64,000 nt of DNA from positions 124,001 through 188,000 of the forward strand of contig NZ_JAQSDN010000042.1 of the NCBI RefSeq assembly GCF_029945925.1, in the 5' to 3' direction. Of this stretch, positions 35,869-48,276 are shown piece by piece. Below the pieces are notes generated by a model, which was not told the origin of the DNA, made no database searches, and saw nothing but the letters and a program-made list of their open reading frames with translations. The position numbers and the translations under genes were made by a program. Position 1 is the stretch's first letter. Each line of letters starts with the position of its first letter. Source of the DNA: Polaromonas sp. (lineage in GTDB: Bacteria > Pseudomonadota > Gammaproteobacteria > Burkholderiales > Burkholderiaceae_C).

Positions 35869-36122
35869 GTCGATCAAACCTGCTGCTGTTTGATTCGGCC
35901 GCTCGTGGCTGGCCTGCAATCCGGGTTTCGCTGTGGCGGACACGGTAGTTTTCTTGTCAATGCCGCAGGCATCACGCCGCGCCTCGGGCTAGCCCTGGGC
36001 AGCAGGTCTAACTCCCCACTCCCACCCCTATCCCCTGCCCTCGCCCCGCTGGGCGATGGAGGGGGACTTCATTTGGCTGCGTGTGCTGCGCTCGCGTGCA
36101 TGAATGACAGTCCCCGAATCTC

Positions 36123-36149
36123 GACCTGACGCGCTACGCGCGTCAGGTC
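36123..36149. repeat. Perfect 27-base hairpin
   Basis: GACCTGACGCG, a five-base loop CTACG, and CGCGTCAGGTC: 11-bp perfect stem. No T-run follows on either side, so it is not a classic intrinsic terminator. Confidence 0.75.
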
Positions 36150-36288
36150 TCCCCGCATCCGCATTCGTTCCCCCACCCGTCGGGCTGGGCCGAGGAGCGC
36201 AGGCAAAAGCGGATCAGGGCTGGCGTTGTATGAGCCGAAGGCGAGTTTAGCCCGACCCCGCTTTTGACAAGCACCGGAGGTCGAGTTA

Positions 36289-36378
36289 TTGGGGTCAGAC
36301 ACCAATTTCGCTGCGGTGCATCGCACCGCACCCTGTGGGGCGAGCCATAGGCTCGGCGAATTTTGGCTCTGACCCCAA
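36289..36378. mobile_element. Small non-coding element with TTGGGGTCAGA terminal inverted repeats
   Basis: 90 bp. Ends are TTGGGGTCAGA and TCTGACCCCAA (11-bp perfect). Inside are CCAATTTCGC / GCGAATTTTGG (imperfect), GCGGTGC-ATC-GCACCGC and CGAGCC-ATA-GGCTCG (both perfect). The nested palindromes suggest a MITE-like or REP-type element that a RAYT-like transposase could move; no transposase is in the window. Confidence 0.6.
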
Positions 36379-36542
36379 AAACTCCCCAGACCATCGGGTC
36401 GCCTTTCTTTTGGGTACTTTTCTTTGGCGAAGCAAAGACAAAGTGCCTCGCCCGCCGGGGCGAGACCCGGCTTGCTGGCAAGCCACACCGATTCGAGATC
36501 AGGGAGGCTTGGCCCCTGGCCCAGCCTGAGCGGCCTCATAAG

Positions 36543-36599
36543 AAATAGCGACTCAGCCCAATAACCACGGGCGCAAGCAGCTATCAAAATTATAGCGAC
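36543..36599 (-). repeat. Short GATAGCTGC-type dispersed repeat next to parC 3' end
   Basis: On the minus strand: GTCGCTATAATTTTGATAGC, TGCTTGCGCCCGTGGTTATTGGGCTGAG. Ends 11 bp from the parC stop codon. Confidence 0.75.
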
Positions 36600-36609
36600 T
36601 ACGACCCCG

Positions 36610-38967
<2,358 letters not shown>

Positions 38968-39095
38968 CGGGGGTTCAAACTGGAAAAAAGGATAGAGGTC
39001 AAAAGAGGTGGCCGGACCGATGAGCCGGCTGGCCGTCGCAGGGGATTATGGCCGCACGCGAAACTGCGGTTCCACGTCAGGACTCCATCAGAACA

Positions 39096-39995
39096 CTAGT
39101 CGCGCTCGACCCGGAATTCCGGAGCGACCGGGCTTTGCACGACCAGGGTCGGCAGCTGGTTGCCGCGTCCGGTGGCGCCGCCAGCGGGCTGGACGGACGA
39201 CGTATTGCTGCCGCCCATCATTTCCATCCTGACGCGGCCCGAGCGCCGCGCCTCACCGATCATGCTGGGCGGCTTGAGATGGCTGTACAGCTGCATCACG
39301 GTCTTGACGTAATTTTTGGTCTCGGGATAGTTGGGAATCTTGTTGCCATAACGCTGGACCGCGCCTTCGCCGGCGTTGTAGGCCGCCACCGCCAACTCAA
39401 GCTGGCCGGGAAAAAGATCGATCAGGTAGCGCAGGTAACGCGAGCCGGCCCGAATGTTGGTTTTGGGGTCGGTCAGCTTTTTTTCGATCGGGGAATTTTT
39501 GTCTGCCCGCACGCCGTACCGCTGGGCCGTGGGTGGCATCAGTTGCATCAGGCCCACCGCACCCTTGGGCGACACCGCGTGGGTGTTGAAGCCCGACTCG
39601 GTGGCGATCAGCGCCTGCAGCAGTTCGTAGTCGATGTCATGGGCCACCGACGCCTCGCGCAGCAAATGCTTGACGGCCTTGTAATTGGGTGAAACGTCGA
39701 AAAAGGCCAGCAGCTTGGGCGGTGCACCCGGCATGCCGTTGCCATAGGCGCCCGGGGAAGCCTTTCCACCACGGCTGGTGTCAAAACTCTCGCCGCTGCG
39801 GAAAAACAGCTGGTAACGCTCGTCGAGCCGCTCGGCCGAGAAATGCGCCACCCCCTGGCTGTCGACATAACCCCAGACATCGGCGCGGGCAGGTGTGCCG
39901 GCCAGTAGCAGGGCTGCAGCGGCTATCAAAAATGATAGCTGCCTGCGCACTAACCACAAAGGCTGGAGCCATTTCTGACGTAAAAAATGGCTCAT
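39096..39995 (-). CDS. Periplasmic lytic transglycosylase (SLT domain) with repeat-encoded signal peptide
   Basis: About 300 residues. An N-terminal segment DVWGYVDSQGVAHFSAERLDERYQLFF looks like the DUF4124-type tail, followed by an SLT lysozyme-like domain (about 120-240) with catalytic Glu in LIATESGFN, and AVSPKGAVGLMQLMPPTA and AYNAGEGAV motifs. It cleaves peptidoglycan glycan strands to anhydromuropeptides. The signal peptide hydrophobic core (RRQLSFLIAAAALLLAG) is encoded by a copy of the short dispersed repeat. ATG 39995 or GTG 39950 could be the start; both are within or before the repeat. Lies between parE and parC. Confidence 0.88.
   Translation of the reverse strand: MSHFLRQKWLQPLWLVRRQLSFLIAAAALLLAGTPARADVWGYVDSQGVAHFSAERLDERYQLFFRSGESFDTSRGGKASPGAYGNGMPGAPPKLLAFFDVSPNYKAVKHLLREASVAHDIDYELLQALIATESGFNTHAVSPKGAVGLMQLMPPTAQRYGVRADKNSPIEKKLTDPKTNIRAGSRYLRYLIDLFPGQLELAVAAYNAGEGAVQRYGNKIPNYPETKNYVKTVMQLYSHLKPPSMIGEARRSGRVRMEMMGGSNTSSVQPAGGATGRGNQLPTLVVQSPVAPEFRVERD
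39922..39980 (+). repeat. Short dispersed repeat overlapping the lytic transglycosylase signal peptide
   Basis: Plus strand: GCTATCAAAAATGATAGCTG, CCTGCGCACTAACCACAAAG, GCTGGAGCCATTTCTGACG. All conserved blocks are present. Read on the minus strand in the gene frame it gives residues 6-25, the positive and hydrophobic regions of the signal peptide. Confidence 0.82.
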
Positions 39996-40030
39996 GCCGT
40001 GCAGATCCGCAGCTTGCGCATGGAAGTCCT

Positions 40031-42001
<1,971 letters not shown>

Positions 42002-42010
42002 GGGGGGTGG

Positions 42011-42016
42011 ATTGTA
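42011..42016 (-). promoter_or_regulatory. -10-like hexamer of parE
   Basis: Minus strand TACAAT, nine bases before the parE ATG. No ribosome site in the intervening CCACCCCCC. A 17-bp spacer would put the -35 at about 42034-42039, overlapping the LexA-like box. Confidence 0.45.
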
Positions 42017-42035
42017 GTCCCGGGTGATTTTAAGA

Positions 42036-42062
42036 CTGGATAAATATACAGTTTTTATCCAG
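42036..42062. promoter_or_regulatory. LexA-box-like sequence within a 9+9+9 palindrome
   Basis: CTGGATAAATATACAG (42036-42051) fits CTG-N10-CAG, the SOS box of beta- and gammaproteobacteria, with an AT-rich centre. It is part of a larger perfect inverted repeat, CTGGATAAA-N9-TTTATCCAG (42036-42062). Located between divergent parE and the MFS gene. Confidence 0.5.
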
Positions 42063-42136
42063 CACATTCCGAAACTCATGCCCGGCGCTCATCAATGAGC
42101 CCAAAAACTTTCAAAAACAGAACGCAGCGCATTGGG

Positions 42137-42142
42137 TACATT
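42137..42142 (+). promoter_or_regulatory. -10-like hexamer 6 nt before the MFS gene
   Basis: TACATT, then CTCCGG, then ATG 42149. Supports that ATG as start over the earlier ATG at 42095, which would lie upstream of this element. Confidence 0.4.
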
Positions 42143-42148
42143 CTCCGG

Positions 42149-43378
42149 ATGCAATCTTCGAGCCGAAATCTCTCCATGGCCCAGGTGCTCATCTGCGGCG
42201 CCGCCATCGTCACCCTGTCCATGGGCATACGCCACGGCTTCGGCCTGTGGCTGCAGCCGATCACCCAGGCCCAGGGCTGGACACGCGAAACCTTTGCCTT
42301 CGCCCTGGCCGTGCAAAACCTGTCCTGGGGCGTGTTCGGCATTTTTGCCGGCATGCTGGCCGACCGCTTCGGCGCCTTTCGCGTCATAGCGGGCGGCGCC
42401 GTGCTGTATGCGCTCGGGCTGGTCGGCATGGCGCTGTCGCCCACCGGCCTGATGTTCACGCTGACCGCCGGCGTGCTGATAGGCGCGGCGCAGGCGGGCA
42501 CCACCTATGCCGTGATCTACGGCGTGATCGGCCGCAACATTCCGGCCGAAAAACGCTCCTGGGCCATGGGTGTGGCAGCGGCGGCAGGCTCTTTCGGGCA
42601 GTTCCTGATGGTGCCGGTCGAAGGTTTCCTGATCAGCGGCCTGGGCTGGAAAGAGGCGCTGCTGGTACTGGGCGCGGCGGTGCTGCTGATCGCCCCGCTG
42701 GCGTTTGGCCTGCGCGAGACGCGCTTCGGCCCCGGCCAGGCGCCGCCGCGCGAGCAGACCATCCTGCAGGCGCTCAGGGAAGCCTTCAAGTACCCGAGTT
42801 TCCAGCTGCTGATGGCCGGCTATTTCGTCTGCGGCTTCCAGGTCGTGTTTATCGGCGTGCACATGCCCAGCTACCTGCGCGACAAGGGCTTGTCACCGCA
42901 GGTGGCCAGCTACGCGCTGGCACTGATCGGCCTGTTCAATGTGTTCGGCACCTATGCGGCGGGCGCCCTCGGCCAGCGGCTGCCCAAAAAGAACATTCTG
43001 GCCTTTATTTATCTCGCGCGGGCCGTCGTCATTGCCGTGTTCATCGCCGCGCCCCTGAGCCCGGCCAGCGTCTACATTTTTGCCAGCCTGATGGGCCTGC
43101 TGTGGCTGTCCACCGTGCCGCCTACCAACGCCGTCGTGGCGCAGATTTTCGGCATCCAGCATCTGTCCATGCTCAGTGGTTTTGTCTTTTTCAGCCACCA
43201 GATCGGCTCCTTCATGGGGGTCTGGCTGGGCGGCGTGCTCTACGACCGGACCGGCAGTTACGACATCGTCTGGTACATCACGATTGCGCTGGGCGTGTTT
43301 GCGGCGCTGATCAACCTGCCGGTGCGCGAAGCGGCCATCCACCGGCCTGCGGCGGGCCGCCTGCCTCAAGGCGCCTGA
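42149..43378 (+). CDS. MFS transporter
   Basis: About 409 residues with twelve predicted membrane helices. The loop between helices 2 and 3 has the MFS signature GMLADRFGAFRVIAGG; a central cytoplasmic loop (about residues 185-215, RETRFGPGQAPPREQ) separates two six-helix halves, and GVLYDRTGSYD is the matching second-half loop. Such proteins are often annotated as monocarboxylate or oxalate/formate-type antiporters; the substrate is not evident. Divergent from parE, and followed at 3 bp by a tiny membrane ORF. Confidence 0.9.
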   Translation: MQSSSRNLSMAQVLICGAAIVTLSMGIRHGFGLWLQPITQAQGWTRETFAFALAVQNLSWGVFGIFAGMLADRFGAFRVIAGGAVLYALGLVGMALSPTGLMFTLTAGVLIGAAQAGTTYAVIYGVIGRNIPAEKRSWAMGVAAAAGSFGQFLMVPVEGFLISGLGWKEALLVLGAAVLLIAPLAFGLRETRFGPGQAPPREQTILQALREAFKYPSFQLLMAGYFVCGFQVVFIGVHMPSYLRDKGLSPQVASYALALIGLFNVFGTYAAGALGQRLPKKNILAFIYLARAVVIAVFIAAPLSPASVYIFASLMGLLWLSTVPPTNAVVAQIFGIQHLSMLSGFVFFSHQIGSFMGVWLGGVLYDRTGSYDIVWYITIALGVFAALINLPVREAAIHRPAAGRLPQGA

Positions 43379-43381
43379 GAC

Positions 43382-43501
43382 ATGGCACGCAAGCTCGCCT
43401 TGTATCTGCTCGCCATCGCGGCCACGCTGGGCGTGTTTGCGCTGTATTTGCGGCCCGATTTTTTGCTGACGCTGGCTGACCAGCTCTGGGCCTGCTTTTA
43501 G
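43382..43501 (+). CDS. 39-residue single-pass membrane ORF after the MFS gene
   Basis: Starts with ATG three bases after the MFS stop and ends nine bases before the convergent EF-G-like stop. The peptide begins MARKLALYLLAIAATLGVFA, i.e. two positive residues then a hydrophobic helix (about residues 5-20), and ends with LADQLWACF. Positive-inside start, tight coupling to the transporter gene and a full-length helix argue for a real small protein, possibly a transporter accessory. No homologue is recognised. Confidence 0.5.
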   Translation: MARKLALYLLAIAATLGVFALYLRPDFLLTLADQLWACF

Positions 43502-43509
43502 ACCCCGCC

Positions 43510-45570
43510 TCACTCTTCGTCGCGTACCCGGTACTGCCCGGCCAGCTGCTGCTGCACCGCAGGCGGCACGGCCTCGTAGTGGCTGAAGGCCAGCGTGTAA
43601 GCCCCCTGCCCGCCCGTCAGCGCGTTGAGCCGGGACTGGTAAGCGGCCAGCTCGGACAGCGGCACCTGGCCCAGCACCGCCAGCGTACCTGCCTGCAGCC
43701 CGCGCGTGCCGCTGACCTGACCGCGGCGCGCCGACAGGTCGCCGGTGATGTCACCCATGACGGCCTCGGGCGCCGTGATCTCGATATTGACCACCGGTTC
43801 GAGCACCACCGGCGACGCGGCGCGCACCGCCTCGATCACCGCCTTGCGTCCGGCCGTCGCGAAGGCAATGTCCTTGCTGTCCACACTGTGATGCTTGCCG
43901 TCGTACACCACGACCCGCACATCGCTGACCGGAAAGCCCGCAACCACCCCGCCATCAAGCGCCTGGCGCACGCCTTTTTCCACCGCCGGCATGTACTGGC
44001 CGGGAATCGTGCCGCCCCGGACCTGGTCGACAAACTCGATGCCGGCGCCGCGCGCCAGCGGCTCGATGCGCAGGAAGACCTCGCCGAACTGGCCGCCACC
44101 GCCGCTTTGCTTCTTGTGGCGGTGGTGGCCGGCGGCCGGCGTGGTGACCGTCTCGCGGTAGGCAATACGCGGCGGCCGCGTGTTCACCTCGCACTTGTAG
44201 ACCTCGGTCAGCCGCTCGATCAGCGTGCGCAGGTGCAGCTCGCCGAGGCCGTAAACCACGGTTTCATTGGTCTGCGCCACATGTTCCAGCCGCAGGCAGG
44301 GATCTTCATCGACCAGTCGTTGCACCAGGTCCCACATGCGCTGCTCGTCGCCGCGGCGTCTGGGCTCGATGGCCAGCCCGTGCACCGGCACCGGAAAGTC
44401 CAGCGGCTGCAGATGGAGGTGTTCGTCTTCGGCGGCATCGTGCAGCACGGCGTCGAAATGGATCTCGTCGACCTTGGCCACGGCACACAGCTCACCCGGC
44501 CCGGCGCTGGCGATTTCCATGTGGTCCTTGCCCTGCAGCCGGAACAGGTGGCCGACCTTGAAGGGACGCCGACCGTCGCCGACGTAGAGCTGGCTGCCCG
44601 GAGTCACCGTGCCCTGGTGCACCCGGAAGATGCCCATCTTGCCGACATAAGGGTCCACGCTGACCTTGAAAACGTGTGCCAGCACGTGACGCGCCGGGTC
44701 GGGCTCGGCCCGCACCGGAACGGCGGCGCCACCCTCACCGCGCAGAAACTTCGGCGGGTTGCCCTCGGCCGGATCGGGCAGCAGCCTGACCATCACATCC
44801 AGCAGTTCGGCCACGCCGGCGCCGGTGCGCGTCGACACAAAACAAACAGGAATCAGGTGCCCCTCGCGCAGCGCCTGCTCCAGCGGCGCATGCAGTTCCT
44901 GAGGATCCACGTCGCCTTCGTCCAGGTAACGCTCGACCAAGGCCGGATCGACCTCGACCACCTGCTCCACCAGCGCGCGGTGCGCCAGCGCCACGCTGGA
45001 AAAATCGGATTCCCCGGCCGGATTGAAAAAGCAGTCCACCACTTGCGTGCCTCCGCCGGCGGGCAGGTTCAGCGGCAGGCACTCCTTGCCGAAGGCGGCC
45101 TGGATGGCGGCCAGCAGGCCGGGCAGGTCAATGCCCAGCGCATCGATCTTGTTGATGATCACCATGCGGCACAAGCCGCGGCCGGCGGCCCAGTCCATCA
45201 TGCGGCCGCTCATGAGCTCCAGCCCGCTGGCGGCGCTGACGACCAGGGCTGCGGTTTCCACCGCCTCCAGCGCGGGCAGCGACTGCCCGAGAAAATCCGG
45301 TGCGCCGGGGGTGTCGATGATGTGAATGCGCGTGTCCCGGTGCTGCAGGTGGACCAGCGCCGACTGCAGCGAATGCTGGGCGCGCCGCTCCAGCGGATCG
45401 AAGTCGCTGACCGTCGTGCCGCGCTCCAGGCTGCCCGGGGCGCCAATGGCGCCCGCCTGGTGCAGCAAGGCCTCGACCAGGGTGGTTTTGCCGCTGGCCG
45501 CTGCGCCCACCAGCGCCAGTGTGCGCAGGGCGGGGACGGCCGAAGGAACCGGATGCATGGGAGAGGACAT
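43510..45570 (-). CDS. EF-G-like translational GTPase
   Basis: 686 residues in the EF-G family but diverged from canonical FusA. G1 loop is GAAASGKTTL (about 22-31), G3 is DTPGAPDF, G4 is NKID; then domain II with GEGG...RAEPDPARHVLAHVFKV and a domain IV containing GGGGQFGEVFLRI and KSGGGG-like blocks. Canonical EF-G switch I is replaced (ERGTTVSDFDPLERRAQHSLQ). This matches the FusA-like group found beside a normal fusA in many bacteria; its role is not settled. The start ATG at 45570 has GGAG about 7 nt upstream. Confidence 0.85.
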   Translation of the reverse strand: MSSPMHPVPSAVPALRTLALVGAAASGKTTLVEALLHQAGAIGAPGSLERGTTVSDFDPLERRAQHSLQSALVHLQHRDTRIHIIDTPGAPDFLGQSLPALEAVETAALVVSAASGLELMSGRMMDWAAGRGLCRMVIINKIDALGIDLPGLLAAIQAAFGKECLPLNLPAGGGTQVVDCFFNPAGESDFSSVALAHRALVEQVVEVDPALVERYLDEGDVDPQELHAPLEQALREGHLIPVCFVSTRTGAGVAELLDVMVRLLPDPAEGNPPKFLRGEGGAAVPVRAEPDPARHVLAHVFKVSVDPYVGKMGIFRVHQGTVTPGSQLYVGDGRRPFKVGHLFRLQGKDHMEIASAGPGELCAVAKVDEIHFDAVLHDAAEDEHLHLQPLDFPVPVHGLAIEPRRRGDEQRMWDLVQRLVDEDPCLRLEHVAQTNETVVYGLGELHLRTLIERLTEVYKCEVNTRPPRIAYRETVTTPAAGHHRHKKQSGGGGQFGEVFLRIEPLARGAGIEFVDQVRGGTIPGQYMPAVEKGVRQALDGGVVAGFPVSDVRVVVYDGKHHSVDSKDIAFATAGRKAVIEAVRAASPVVLEPVVNIEITAPEAVMGDITGDLSARRGQVSGTRGLQAGTLAVLGQVPLSELAAYQSRLNALTGGQGAYTLAFSHYEAVPPAVQQQLAGQYRVRDEE

Positions 45571-45735
45571 GGCGCGCTCCTGGGTGCCGGGCGTGGCGTC
45601 TGCGCCCGAGGGATTGGCCTGACGCCTGAATCAGATGCACAGCGTAAGGGATAGCCCGCGCCGGGGCAAGGGGCCGGTGCGGACATCAAACGGTGGTAGT
45701 CTTTCGCCTCCACACAAGCAGGGGACAGCAGGGCC

Positions 45736-46548
45736 ATGAAAACCATCGTCATCACCGGGGCTTCCGACGGCATAGGCGCGGAAATGGCGCGTCAGCTGGC
45801 GCAGCGCCACGGCACGGCGGTGGCGCTGGTGCTGGCCGCGCGCAACGAAGCAGCGCTCGATACCGTCGCCGCCCAGTGCCGGGCCAGCGGGGCCGCAGCG
45901 CTGGTGGTCCCCACCGATGTGTCCGATCCTGCCCAGTGCCGCGCGCTGATCAGCACGGCCGCCCGGGCGTTCGGCCAGATCGACGCCCTGATCAACAACG
46001 CCGGCATGTCGGCGCAGGCCCTGTTTGAAGATGTCAAAACAGAAGACCTGGGCTGGTACGAGGACCTGATGCGCATCAACCTCTGGGGCAGCGTCTGGTG
46101 TACCCATGCCGCCCTGCCCTACCTGAAACAAAGTCGCGGCAACCTGGTGGCGGTCTCCAGCCTGGCCGGGCTGGTGGGCGTTCCCGGGCGCACGGCCTAC
46201 AGCGCCAGCAAATTCGCCATGACCGGCTTTTTTGAAGCCCTGCGCGCGGAACTGAAAACGGCCGGCGTCGGCGTCACCACCGCTTATCCCGGCGTGGTCG
46301 CCACGCAGATCCGCCACCGGGGCTTCAACGCCGCGGGTACACCCGCCGGCGCCAGCGGCCTCAAGGAAGACGATGCCATGAGCGTCGAGACCTGCGCCCG
46401 GCTGATCCTGGACGGCATGGACCAACGCGCGCGCGAGGTCGTGATGACGCCCAAAGGCAAACTCGGGCGCTGGCTCAAGCTGCTGGCGCCCGGGGCCGTC
46501 GAATCCATGGCGCTGGCCGCCCTCAAGGACGAGGTCAAACCCCATTGA
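45736..46548 (+). CDS. Short-chain dehydrogenase/reductase
   Basis: A classical SDR of 270 residues. Nucleotide-binding TGASDGIG (about 8-15), NNAGMSA, catalytic Ser in VAVSSLAGL and YSASK (Tyr-x-x-x-Lys) are all present. The early Ala-Ala-Arg-Asn (VLAARNEAAL) suggests preference for NADPH. Substrate unknown. The 165 bp between it and the convergent-divergent EF-G-like gene carry GGGGACAGCAGGG as ribosome site. Followed by a GC-rich repeat that itself contains another repeat. Confidence 0.92.
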   Translation: MKTIVITGASDGIGAEMARQLAQRHGTAVALVLAARNEAALDTVAAQCRASGAAALVVPTDVSDPAQCRALISTAARAFGQIDALINNAGMSAQALFEDVKTEDLGWYEDLMRINLWGSVWCTHAALPYLKQSRGNLVAVSSLAGLVGVPGRTAYSASKFAMTGFFEALRAELKTAGVGVTTAYPGVVATQIRHRGFNAAGTPAGASGLKEDDAMSVETCARLILDGMDQRAREVVMTPKGKLGRWLKLLAPGAVESMALAALKDEVKPH

Positions 46549-46557
46549 AGAATATGA

Positions 46558-46707
46558 CCCCCACGCTTGTCATTTCGTGTGCCTTCGGCGGTGCACTGCC
46601 CCTGGCACGAAGAAGAGGGGCGCTACGCCTGCGGCCCGGCCCTTCGACAGGCTCAGGACAGGCCAAGCCCGGTTGCGCGGCCCCGGCTGGTGAAGAGGCA
46701 GTTCCCA
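46558..46707 (+). repeat. GC-rich repeat interrupted by a CCTTCGACAGGCTCAGGA copy
   Basis: Starts ACCCCCACGCTTGTCATTTC and has GGGGCGCTACGCCTGCGGCCCGGC; then CCTTCGACAGGCTCAGGACAG (46641-46660) breaks the block before CCAAGCCCGGTTGCGCGGCCCCGGC. In undisrupted copies the GGCCCGGC and AAGCCGGTT parts are contiguous (20743-20834). Confidence 0.7.
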
Positions 46708-46747
46708 CGCCTGTCGCGGCGCAGTCAAACTCCGATGGGGCAAGCTG

Positions 46748-47311
46748 ATGCACGGAAGCGAAGCACCGTCGGCCTGGGTCCGGCGCTGGTCACACCTGGT
46801 GCCCGCCCAGGGCCGCGTGCTCGACGTCGCCTGTGGCCATGGCCGGCACGCTTACTGGTTTCATCAGCGAAATCACCCCCTGACCCTTGTGGACCGGGCG
46901 CGGGAAGCTATCGATTCCATAGCAATTGAGGCGGCCTCCTGCGAAGCCGTGGTGGCCGACATTGAAAACGGCCCCTGGCCTTTTGCGGGCCGGCAGTTCG
47001 ACGCCGTGGTGGTCACCAATTACCTGTGGCGCCCCCTGCTGCCAACGCTGCTGGCCAGCCTGGCGCCGGGCGGCGTGCTGATTTACGAAACCTTTGCCCA
47101 GGGCAACGAGACCGTGGGCAAACCCTCGCGGCCCGATTTCCTGCTGCGCCCCGGCGAGTTGCTGGAGGTCTGCCGTAGCCTGCGGGTGGTCGCCTTTGAG
47201 GACGGTTTCCAGCAAGCCCCCGACCGCTTTACACAGCGGATTGCAGCCGTGCGGGAACTGGTGTCGCCGGGGACGGTCCCACGCTACATGCTCGACCAGC
47301 GCACTGGGTAG
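46748..47311 (+). CDS. Class I SAM-dependent methyltransferase
   Basis: 187 residues. Motif I is VLDVACGHGRHAYWF, motif II/III region has AVVADIENGPWPF and FDAVVVTNYLWRPLLPTLL, and the C-terminal half has LIYETFAQGNE, a pattern seen in TehB-like methyltransferases. No recognition of substrate. Start ATG 46748 follows GGGGCAAGCTG. It precedes dapA by 63 bp on the same strand. Confidence 0.85.
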   Translation: MHGSEAPSAWVRRWSHLVPAQGRVLDVACGHGRHAYWFHQRNHPLTLVDRAREAIDSIAIEAASCEAVVADIENGPWPFAGRQFDAVVVTNYLWRPLLPTLLASLAPGGVLIYETFAQGNETVGKPSRPDFLLRPGELLEVCRSLRVVAFEDGFQQAPDRFTQRIAAVRELVSPGTVPRYMLDQRTG

Positions 47312-47374
47312 AATGCTGAATTGGCTTTACCGCAGCATTGGCCCCGGCCAGCGCTCCACCCCTGACACAAAGAC

Positions 47375-48256
47375 ATGAAAACCATTACCGGCAGCATCGT
47401 TGCACTGGCGACCCCCCTGCATGAAGACGGCAGCGTTGACTACCCGACCCTGCGCAAGCTGGTGGACTGGCACATTGCCGAGGGCACCGACTGCATCGGC
47501 GTGGTGGGCACCACCGGCGAGTCGCCCACGGTCAGCGTCGAGGAACACTGCGAGATCATCCGCGTGTCGGTGGAGCAAGCCAGGGGCCGGGTACCAGTCA
47601 TGGCCGGCTGCGGCGCCAACTCCACCGCCGAAGCCATCGAGCTCGCACGTTTTGCCAAAACCGTCGGCGCCGACTGCCAGTTGCAGGTCGTACCCTACTA
47701 CAACAAGCCAACGCAGGAAGGCCAGTACCGGCACTTCACCGCGATTGCCGAAGCGGTGGACTTGCCCATGGTGCTGTACAACGTGCCCGGCCGCACCGTG
47801 GCCGACATGCTGCATGCCACCGTGCTGCGGCTGGCGCAGGTGCCCGGCATCGTGGGCATCAAGGAAGCGACCGGCAACATCGAACGCGCGCAGTGGCTGA
47901 TCAAGGAAGTGCCGGCCGGTTTTGCCGTCTATTCCGGCGACGACCCGACCGCCGTGGCGCTGATGCTGTGCGGCGGCCAGGGCAACATCAGCGTGACGGC
48001 CAATGTGGCGCCGCGCCTGATGCATGAACTCTGCGTGGCCGCCATCGCCGGCGATACGCGCAGCGCGATGAAGATCCAGCTGCAGCTGCTGCCGCTGCAC
48101 AAACACCTGTTTGTGGAAGCCAACCCGATTCCGGTCAAATGGGCCATGGCCCGCATGGGACTGTGCGGCGGCACCCTGCGCCTGCCCATGACACCGCTTG
48201 AAACGGCCAACGAGGCCACGGTCGAAAACGCCCTGCGCGTTTGCGGCCTGCTCTGA
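47375..48256 (+). CDS. dapA: 4-hydroxy-tetrahydrodipicolinate synthase
   Basis: First committed step of lysine/diaminopimelate synthesis: condenses pyruvate with aspartate semialdehyde. 293 residues in a TIM barrel; the Schiff-base Lys is in GIKEATGN, the catalytic Tyr in YYNKPTQEG and the GTTGESPT loop near residue 45. Start ATG 47375; a TAGAAT at about 47308 near the end of the methyltransferase gene could be its -10. bamC follows, the usual dapA-bamC order. Confidence 0.96.
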   Translation: MKTITGSIVALATPLHEDGSVDYPTLRKLVDWHIAEGTDCIGVVGTTGESPTVSVEEHCEIIRVSVEQARGRVPVMAGCGANSTAEAIELARFAKTVGADCQLQVVPYYNKPTQEGQYRHFTAIAEAVDLPMVLYNVPGRTVADMLHATVLRLAQVPGIVGIKEATGNIERAQWLIKEVPAGFAVYSGDDPTAVALMLCGGQGNISVTANVAPRLMHELCVAAIAGDTRSAMKIQLQLLPLHKHLFVEANPIPVKWAMARMGLCGGTLRLPMTPLETANEATVENALRVCGLL

Positions 48257-48276
48257 TTTTTAAGGAAACCCCAGTG

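Larger units (their letters stand above)
35869..36609. other. 741-bp gene-free, repeat-rich intergenic stretch
   Basis: No convincing gene on either strand. It holds a row of palindromes: a 27-base hairpin (36123-36149), a TTGGGGTCAGA-bordered element (36289-36378), the CTTTGGCGAAGCAAAG motif common downstream of Burkholderiales genes (about 36420-36440), CTCGCCC-GCC-GGGGCGAG (36453-36470), GGCTTGC-TG-GCAAGCC (36469-36484) and a short dispersed repeat (36543-36599). It lies between convergent egtD and parC, so it is a natural transcript end and a landing zone for repeats. Confidence 0.7.

Noticed and set aside
46905..46935. GCTATCGATTCCATAGC in the methyltransferase gene as a further copy of the short repeat
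   Set aside because: Only the short palindromic core matches; the GGGCTGGAGCC and GCGCCC blocks are absent.
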